In this document: in pieces, positions 55,101 to 64,000 of the stretch | Layout: every line of letters starts with the position of its first letter | Numbering within the stretch: the first letter of the stretch is position 1 | Source: Mycobacterium sp. Z3061 | GTDB lineage: Bacteria > Actinomycetota > Actinomycetes > Mycobacteriales > Mycobacteriaceae | Reading direction: 5' to 3' | NCBI RefSeq assembly: GCF_031583025.1 | Contig: NZ_CP134062.1 | Coordinates: 3,100,001 to 3,164,000 of the forward strand | Length of the DNA: 64,000 nt | Position numbers and translations under genes: made by a program | Notes under the pieces: model-generated | The model's input: only the letters and a program-made list of their open reading frames with translations | Database searches by the model: none | Told to the model about the DNA's origin: nothing

Positions 55101-56595
55101 ACAGCGCCCCGGAGAGCGATGCCGACAGGGCGGGGAACGCCGCGCTGAAGTTTGCGGCCAGGTTCTGCCCCGCGCTCAGCAGCGCGTTCAAGGCTCCCTG
55201 GAAAGCCGGAGCGCCACTGAGTGCGGCGTTGAACGCGGCGTTGAGAGCAGTGTTCAGGCTGGCCAGTCCGGTGCCGAAGTTACCCGCGAGCTGCGCCGCC
55301 AGTGCCGGGAAGTTACCGGCGAGGCTGGCGCCGGTCTGGACCAGGCCCTCCAGGGCAGCCGACAGGGCCGGCAGGCTCAGGGTGCCGGACAGCGCGGCTT
55401 CCAGGCCGGCCAGGCTGGCTTCGAAGCTGCCGGAAAGGGCGCCGTTGAGCGCCGCGGACAGCGCGGGCAGCGTCGCGCTGAAGTTCGCTGCCAGGTTCTG
55501 ACCCGCGTTGATCAGTCCGCTGAGTCCAGCCTGCAGCGTCGGCAGACCGCCGCTGAGAGCCGCGTTCAACGCGGCGTTGAGGCTGGCCAATCCGGTGCCG
55601 AAAGCACCGGACAACGCGCCGTTCAGCTGCCCGGCCAATGCGGGCAGCGCTGCGCTGAAGCTGCCGGCGAGGTTCTGGCCCGCGCTGATGAGTCCGTTCA
55701 GGCCCGCCTGGAACGCCGGCAGGCCGCCGGTGAGGGCGGCATTGAGCGCGCCGCCGAGTTGGGCGCTGAGCGCGGGCAGGGTGGCGCCGAAGTTGGTCAC
55801 CAAGCCGCCGAGGCTTCCGAAGAAATTGCCGACCAGCATTCCGCCGGTCTGGGCGAGTTCGGTCAGGCCGGAGAAGTTCGCGTTCAGGCTGGCGGAGAGG
55901 TCGGCAGAAAGGTTGGCGCCGATGCCGGTCCGCAGGAACGCTTCGAGGGCCGCGTTGGCGGGGCCGAACAGCGCGGCGCCGTTGCCCGTGAGAGTGGCGC
56001 CAAGGCTCTGCAGGGCGACGCCGGAGTTGGCGATGGCTTGACCGGTCTGAGTCAGCCCGGCACCAAGTCCGGACGAGAGGGCACCGCCGGTCTGCAGGGC
56101 CAGGCCCGCGCCCAGGTTGGGCAGCGAGGCCAACGCCCGCAGCGCCGCGCCCGCGTCCAGGCTCCCCATCAGCGACCCGGACCCGCCGATCGAACCGCCC
56201 AGGCCAGGAATGCCGAAGGTGGTGCCCAAGGCGGCGTTCACCTGTGCGGCTAGGTTGGCGAAACCGTTCTGCAACGCCGACAAGAAGCCGTCGAGGCTCA
56301 CCAGAGCCGAACCGTTGACCGCCTCGGCGGCCGCGTATGCGGTCGCGCTTTGGGTCATCATTGCGACGAATTCCTGGTGGTACGCCGTCGCTTGGGCGCT
56401 GACAGCCTGGTAGTCGGTACCCAGGGTGCCGAACAGCCGGGCGATCGCGGCCGACACCTCGTCCGCGGCAGCGGGCACGAGTTCGGTTGTCGCGCCTGCC
56501 GCAGCAGAAGTCACGTCAACCAATGATGAGCGGATACCGGCAAGCTGCTCGGCCGCCGCTTCGACGAATTCAGGCACAGCAATGACAAAGGACAT
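46195..56595 (-). CDS. Giant PE protein with an uncharged Ala/Leu-rich tandem repeat domain
   Basis: This 3466-residue protein starts with a PE domain (1-95, MSFVIAVPEFVEAAAEQLAG, ADEVSAAIARLFG, export motif YAAAE at 87-91). After a Gly-rich linker the rest is an Ala/Leu/Ser/Gly/Asn-rich helical repeat domain. Degenerate units (about 215-668) lead into six nearly identical 371-residue units (about 669-2894), followed by degenerate units and a unique tail. I find no Lys anywhere and no Lys/Arg between R222 and R3442. Large residues fall every 3-4 positions (4-4-3 spacing), giving amphipathic helices broken by GSLP, GAP and GALP. ATG 56595 lies 6 nt after GGGGAG; an ATG two codons earlier is possible. 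The gene occupies the PE_PGRS30 position next to argC but lacks PGRS sequence. Function is unknown; export by ESX-5 and a mycomembrane-associated role are inferences. Confidence 0.85.
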   Translation of the reverse strand: MSFVIAVPEFVEAAAEQLAGIRSSLVDVTSAAAGATTELVPAAADEVSAAIARLFGTLGTDYQAVSAQATAYHQEFVAMMTQSATAYAAAEAVNGSALVSLDGFLSALQNGFANLAAQVNAALGTTFGIPGLGGSIGGSGSLMGSLDAGAALRALASLPNLGAGLALQTGGALSSGLGAGLTQTGQAIANSGVALQSLGATLTGNGAALFGPANAALEAFLRTGIGANLSADLSASLNANFSGLTELAQTGGMLVGNFFGSLGGLVTNFGATLPALSAQLGGALNAALTGGLPAFQAGLNGLISAGQNLAGSFSAALPALAGQLNGALSGAFGTGLASLNAALNAALSGGLPTLQAGLSGLINAGQNLAANFSATLPALSAALNGALSGSFEASLAGLEAALSGTLSLPALSAALEGLVQTGASLAGNFPALAAQLAGNFGTGLASLNTALNAAFNAALSGAPAFQGALNALLSAGQNLAANFSAAFPALSASLSGALSGNLSASLAGLSAALNGAFTGGLNGLTAALNAAFGGGLPSFSAALNALAQTGANLAAQLSGSFGTGLAALNAALNNTLAAALNGALSAGFNATFPAISAAFQGALNAALSGSLPAFQASLGALNGAFQAAFSAALAGAPALTGALNALFAAGQNLAATFTAGLPALAAQLSGAFGATLPTLSAAFTGAINAALSGSLPAFQASLGALSGAFNAALSAAFAGAPALQAGLNALLNAGANLAASFTGAFPALAAQLSAAFGGALPALNAAFSATLSAALSGSLPAFQASLGALNAAFQSALNAALAGAPALQAGLNALINAGANLAATFAGALPALSASFQATLPALNAALSAALTAAFSGSLPAFQASLAALSGAFNAALNAALAGAPALQAGLNALLNAGANLAANLAAAFPNLSAALNAMLSVNLDLAGLSAALNAALGGSLNGLSAALNAAFSGALPAFSASLGAINTAFQGALNAALSGSLPAFQASLGALNGAFQAALSAALSGAPALSAGFNALLAASQNLAATFAGSLPALAAQLSGAFGATLPTLSAAFTGAINAALSGSLPAFQASLGALSGAFNAALSAAFAGAPALQAGLNALLNAGANLAASFTGAFPALAAQLSAAFGGALPALNAAFSATLSAALSGSLPAFQASLGALNAAFQSALNAALAGAPALQAGLNALINAGANLAATFAGALPALSASFQATLPALNAALSAALTAAFSGSLPAFQASLAALSGAFNAALNAALAGAPALQAGLNALLNAGANLAANLAAAFPNLSAALNAMLSVNLDLAGLSAALNAALGGSLNGLSAALNAAFSGALPAFSASLGAINTAFQGALNAALSGSLPAFQASLGALNGAFQAALSAALSGAPALSAGFNALLAASQNLAATFAGSLPALAAQLSGAFGATLPTLSAAFTGAINAALSGSLPAFQASLGALSGAFNAALSAAFAGAPALQAGLNALLNAGANLAASFTGAFPALAAQLSAAFGGALPALNAAFSATLSAALSGSLPAFQASLGALNAAFQSALNAALAGAPALQAGLNALINAGANLAATFAGALPALSASFQATLPALNAALSAALTAAFSGSLPAFQASLAALSGAFNAALNAALAGAPALQAGLNALLNAGANLAANLAAAFPNLSAALNAMLSVNLDLAGLSAALNAALGGSLNGLSAALNAAFSGALPAFSASLGAINTAFQGALNAALSGSLPAFQASLGALNGAFQAALSAALSGAPALSAGFNALLAASQNLAATFAGSLPALAAQLSGAFGATLPTLSAAFTGAINAALSGSLPAFQASLGALSGAFNAALSAAFAGAPALQAGLNALLNAGANLAASFTGAFPALAAQLSAAFGGALPALNAAFSATLSAALSGSLPAFQASLGALNAAFQSALNAALAGAPALQAGLNALINAGANLAATFAGALPALSASFQATLPALNAALSAALTAAFSGSLPAFQASLAALSGAFNAALNAALAGAPALQAGLNALLNAGANLAANLAAAFPNLSAALNAMLSVNLDLAGLSAALNAALGGSLNGLSAALNAAFSGALPAFSASLGAINTAFQGALNAALSGSLPAFQASLGALNGAFQAALSAALSGAPALSAGFNALLAASQNLAATFAGSLPALAAQLSGAFGATLPTLSAAFTGAINAALSGSLPAFQASLGALSGAFNAALSAAFAGAPALQAGLNALLNAGANLAASFTGAFPALAAQLSAAFGGALPALNAAFSATLSAALSGSLPAFQASLGALNAAFQSALNAALAGAPALQAGLNALINAGANLAATFAGALPALSASFQATLPALNAALSAALTAAFSGSLPAFQASLAALSGAFNAALNAALAGAPALQAGLNALLNAGANLAANLAAAFPNLSAALNAMLSVNLDLAGLSAALNAALGGSLNGLSAALNAAFSGALPAFSASLGAINTAFQGALNAALSGSLPAFQASLGALNGAFQAALSAALSGAPALSAGFNALLAASQNLAATFAGSLPALAAQLSGAFGATLPTLSAAFTGAINAALSGSLPAFQASLGALSGAFNAALSAAFAGAPALQAGLNALLNAGANLAASFTGAFPALAAQLSAAFGGALPALNAAFSATLSAALSGSLPAFQASLGALNAAFQSALNAALAGAPALQAGLNALINAGANLAATFAGALPALSASFQATLPALNAALSAALTAAFSGSLPAFQASLAALSGAFNAALNAALAGAPALQAGLNALLNAGANLAANLAAAFPNLSAALNAMLSVNLDLAGLSAALNAALGGSLNGLSAALNAAFSGALPAFSASLGAINTAFQGALNAALSGSLPAFQASLGALNGAFQAALSAALSGAPALSAGFNALLAASQNLAATFAGSLPALAAQLSATFGGALPALNAALSATLSAALSGSLPAFQASLGALNTAFQAALTAALSGAPALQAGLSALATAGQNLIAGFGAAFPGLAAQLAATFGGTLPALNAAFNATLSAALSGSLPAFQASLGALNTAFNAALNAALAGAPAFQAGLNALINAGANLAATFAGALPALTASFSASLPALNAALSATLTAAFSGSLPAFQASLAALSGAFNAALNAALAGAPALQAGLNALLNAGANLAASINAALPNLSLTLAGLLSSSVNLAGLSALLTGSLPAFQASLAALNGAFQAAVNAALSGAPAFQAGLNALITAGQNLAATFAGSLPALAAQLSGAFGATLPALSAAFSGAINAALSGSLPAFQAGLSALNGAFQAALNAALGGVPALQAGLNALLNAGANLAASINAALPNLSLALNAALSGSLNLAGLSAALNSGITGLLNAGGTLSAGLSSSLSGLTQTGAAITSNLMAALTGSGQTGAAIAGIWLNALNQAAAVFNNALGASFGASLSGFGQTGGALVAGFENALAGLTQTGGTLLASLDNAGLTLGASIRNVLLNLQLALQAALNASFGVSVGT
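47911..54590 (-). repeat. Six tandem 1113-bp units inside the giant PE gene
   Basis: Anchor sequences recur at a constant 1113-bp spacing (for example at 48778, 49891, 51004, 52117, 53230, 54343). The array fills almost exactly 6 x 1113 bp, with unit edges near 47911, 49024, 50137, 51250, 52363, 53476 and 54589. Since 1113 is divisible by 3, every copy keeps the frame (371 residues). Each unit contains three related sub-blocks of about 84, 80 and 207 residues. Spot comparison shows only a few differences between units; the 5'-most unit (53477-54589) differs most. Flanking degenerate copies show that the array arose within an older repeat domain. Confidence 0.93.
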
Positions 56596-59240
<2,645 letters not shown>

Positions 59241-59244
<4 letters not shown>

Positions 59245-60124
59245 CCATGAACATCGACGACCTGCCCACGCAGATCAAGGCGCAGGTACTGGCCGAGGCC
59301 CTGCCCTGGCTCAAGCAGTTGAACGGCAAAATCGTCGTCATCAAATACGGCGGCAACGCGATGACCGATGAGTCGCTGCGCCGGGCGTTCGCCGCCGACA
59401 TGGCGTTCCTGCGCAACTGCGGGGTACACCCTGTGGTCGTGCACGGCGGCGGCCCACAGATCACCGCCATGCTGCGCCGCCTCGGCATCGAGGGCGATTT
59501 CAAGGGCGGATTCCGGGTCACCACACCGGAAGTGCTCGACGTGGCGCGGATGGTGTTATTCGGCCAGGTCGGTCGCGAACTGGTCAACCTCATCAATGTG
59601 CACGGCCCGTACGCGGTGGGGATCACCGGCGAGGACGCGCAGCTGTTCACCGCGGTGCGGCGCAGTGTCACCGTCGACGGCGTGGACACCGACATCGGCC
59701 TGGTCGGAGACGTGGACCTCGTCAACACTGCGGCGGTACTGGATCTCATTGCAGCCAAACGTATTCCAGTGGTGTCAACGTTGGCCCCGGATGCCGAGGG
59801 AGTGGTGCACAACATCAACGCGGACACCGCGGCGGCAGCACTGGCCGAGGCGCTGGGTGCCGAAAAGCTGCTGATGCTCACCGATGTCGAGGGTCTGTAC
59901 ACGAGCTGGCCCGACCGCACGTCACTGGTCAGCCAAATCGATACGGCCACACTGGCGCAATTGCTCCCGAGCCTGGAGGCGGGCATGATTCCCAAAGTCG
60001 AGGCATGCCTGCGGGCGGTGACCGCCGGCGTGCCCAGCGCGCACGTCATCGACGGTCGAGTCGAACACTGCGTACTGGTCGAGCTTTTCACTGATGCCGG
60101 CACCGGCACCAAGGTGGTCTCCGC

Positions 60125-60128
<4 letters not shown>
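59241..60128 (+). CDS. argB: N-acetylglutamate kinase
   Basis: This 295-residue amino acid kinase phosphorylates N-acetylglutamate. The phosphate-binding Lys lies in [10 protein letters not shown] and the substrate/ATP loop in VVHGGGPQI; a C-terminal [20 protein letters not shown] segment is typical. The long N-terminal helix is the one used by arginine-feedback-inhibited hexameric kinases. The start overlaps the argJ stop (ATGA); an ATG two codons downstream is also possible. Confidence 0.96.
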
Positions 60129-62731
<2,603 letters not shown>

Positions 62732-62754
62732 ATCTCAAATACACTGCTGCAGAC

Positions 62755-62768
62755 TTTGCACAAGCAAA
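62755..62768 (+). promoter_or_regulatory. Inverted repeat before argG
   Basis: TTTGC-ACAA-GCAAA is a perfect 5-bp-arm repeat abutting the argG ribosome site AGGAG. Its arms recall the TTGC/GCAA ends of ARG boxes, but the spacing is shorter, so it may be a degenerate operator or a small hairpin that affects translation. Confidence 0.3.
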
Positions 62769-62781
62769 AGGAGAACTGTTC

Positions 62782-63978
62782 ATGTCAGAGCGCGTCATCC
62801 TGGCGTATTCCGGCGGCCTGGACACCTCGGTGGCCATCAGCTGGATAGGCAAGGAGACCGGCCGCGAGGTCGTTGCGGTGGCGATCGACCTCGGCCAGGG
62901 CGGCGAGGACATGGAGGTGGTGCGCCAGCGGGCAATGGACTGCGGCGCCGTGGAAGCCGTCGTCGTCGACGCCCGCGACGAGTTCGCCGAGGGCTACTGC
63001 CTGCCGACCATCCTCAACAATGCGCTGTACATGGACCGCTACCCGCTGGTGTCGGCCATCAGCCGGCCACTGATCGCCAAGCATCTGGTGGCCGCGGCGC
63101 GCGAACATGGCGGCAGCATCGTCGCGCACGGCTGCACCGGCAAAGGCAATGACCAGGTCCGTTTCGAGGTCGGCTTCGCCTCGCTGGCACCGGATCTCGA
63201 GGTGCTGGCGCCGGTCCGCGACTACGCGTGGACGCGGGAGAAAGCGATCGCCTTCGCCGAAGAGAACGCCATCCCGATCAACGTCACCAAGCGCTCGCCG
63301 TTCTCCATCGACCAGAACGTCTGGGGCCGCGCCGTCGAAACCGGGTTCCTCGAGCACTTGTGGAACGCCCCCACCAAGGACGTCTACTCCTACACCGAGG
63401 ACCCGACCGTCAACTGGAATACCCCCGACGAGGTGATCATCGGTTTCGAGCAGGGCACGCCGGTCACCATCGACGGCAGACGGGTGACCGTGTTGCAGGC
63501 CATCGAGGAGCTCAACCGCCGGGCCGGGGCTCAAGGTGTCGGGCGCCTCGACGTCGTCGAGGACCGGCTGGTGGGCATCAAGAGCCGCGAAATCTACGAG
63601 GCCCCGGGTGCGATGGTGCTGATCACCGCGCACGCCGAGCTCGAACACGTCACGCTGGAACGCGAGCTCGGCCGGTTCAAGCGGCACACCGATCAGCGCT
63701 GGGCCGAGCTGGTATACGACGGCCTGTGGTACTCGCCGCTGAAGGTGGCTCTGGAGAGTTTCGTGGCCACCACCCAGGAGCACGTCACCGGGGAGATCAG
63801 GCTGGTGCTGCACGGCGGCCACATCGCGGTCAACGGCCGCCGCAGCGCCGAGTCGCTTTACGACTTCAACCTGGCCACCTACGACGAGGGCGACACCTTC
63901 GACCAGTCGATGGCCAAGGGCTTCGTGTATGTGCACGGTTTGTCGTCGAAGCTGTCTGCCCGCCGGGACATGCGGTGA
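62782..63978 (+). CDS. argG: Argininosuccinate synthase
   Basis: This 398-residue type I enzyme joins citrulline and aspartate using ATP. The N-terminal PP-loop AYSGGLDTS and the [14 protein letters not shown] motif are intact, and the C-terminus ([11 protein letters not shown]) is complete. ATG 62782 follows AAGGAG with 9 nt spacing. The gene is complete; the window ends 22 nt later, where argH is expected. Confidence 0.97.
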   Translation: MSERVILAYSGGLDTSVAISWIGKETGREVVAVAIDLGQGGEDMEVVRQRAMDCGAVEAVVVDARDEFAEGYCLPTILNNALYMDRYPLVSAISRPLIAKHLVAAAREHGGSIVAHGCTGKGNDQVRFEVGFASLAPDLEVLAPVRDYAWTREKAIAFAEENAIPINVTKRSPFSIDQNVWGRAVETGFLEHLWNAPTKDVYSYTEDPTVNWNTPDEVIIGFEQGTPVTIDGRRVTVLQAIEELNRRAGAQGVGRLDVVEDRLVGIKSREIYEAPGAMVLITAHAELEHVTLERELGRFKRHTDQRWAELVYDGLWYSPLKVALESFVATTQEHVTGEIRLVLHGGHIAVNGRRSAESLYDFNLATYDEGDTFDQSMAKGFVYVHGLSSKLSARRDMR

Positions 63979-64000
63979 CTTTCCTCCCGCGAGCAGACAC

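Overview
The window is a high-GC mycobacterial chromosome segment. Gene order follows the Mycobacterium tuberculosis Rv1633-Rv1658 region: uvrB, an MFS pump, capA, a universal stress protein, an MBL-fold hydrolase, uvrA, a membrane esterase, lysX, infC-rpmI-rplT, tsnR, PE genes, an MpaB-like gene, an adenylate cyclase, pheST, a PE gene and argCJBDFRG. Several PE/PE_PGRS genes point to a slow-growing Mycobacterium other than the M. tuberculosis complex. The species cannot be fixed from sequence reading alone.

Layout. 1-0.9 kb: 3' end of an exported or membrane-anchored protein. 0.9-11.8 kb: DNA repair genes (uvrB, uvrA), each behind a PafBC-type (RecA-independent) DNA-damage promoter, with a tandem pair of efflux pumps, a lipoarabinomannan-capping mannosyltransferase, a USP and a glyoxalase-II-like enzyme between them. 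11.8-15.0 kb: an accessory four-gene cassette (EspC-like small protein, WXG/DUF1023 alpha/beta hydrolase, LppA-type lipoprotein, YbaB-like protein) that resembles a type VII secretion effector locus. 15.0-22.7 kb: a minus-strand group of membrane, transporter and wHTH genes, then lysX. 22.8-25.2 kb: the infC-rpmI-rplT ribosomal operon, with an AUC start for infC and an attenuator-like leader, then tsnR. 25.2-32.1 kb: two related PE genes sharing an upstream element, an MpaB-like gene, a class III cyclase with a rhomboid-like partner, and a PE_PGRS protein ending in a GH18 chitinase-like domain. 32.2-35.8 kb: pheST.

35.9-56.6 kb is a large accessory island where M. tuberculosis has essentially only PE_PGRS30. 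It carries a GTP cyclohydrolase I paralogue, three PE/PE_PGRS genes with a common C-terminal module, a SARP/NB-ARC regulator, and a giant minus-strand PE gene (3466 codons). About 6.7 kb of that gene is six nearly identical 1113-bp units. The encoded protein has no lysine and no Lys/Arg at all over about 3200 consecutive residues. This is the most unusual object in the window.

56.9-64.0 kb: the arginine operon, with genes overlapping by 4-8 nt, a promoter and an ARG-box-like operator over the argC start, its own repressor argR, and argG at the end. No tRNA, rRNA, insertion sequence or CRISPR array was seen.
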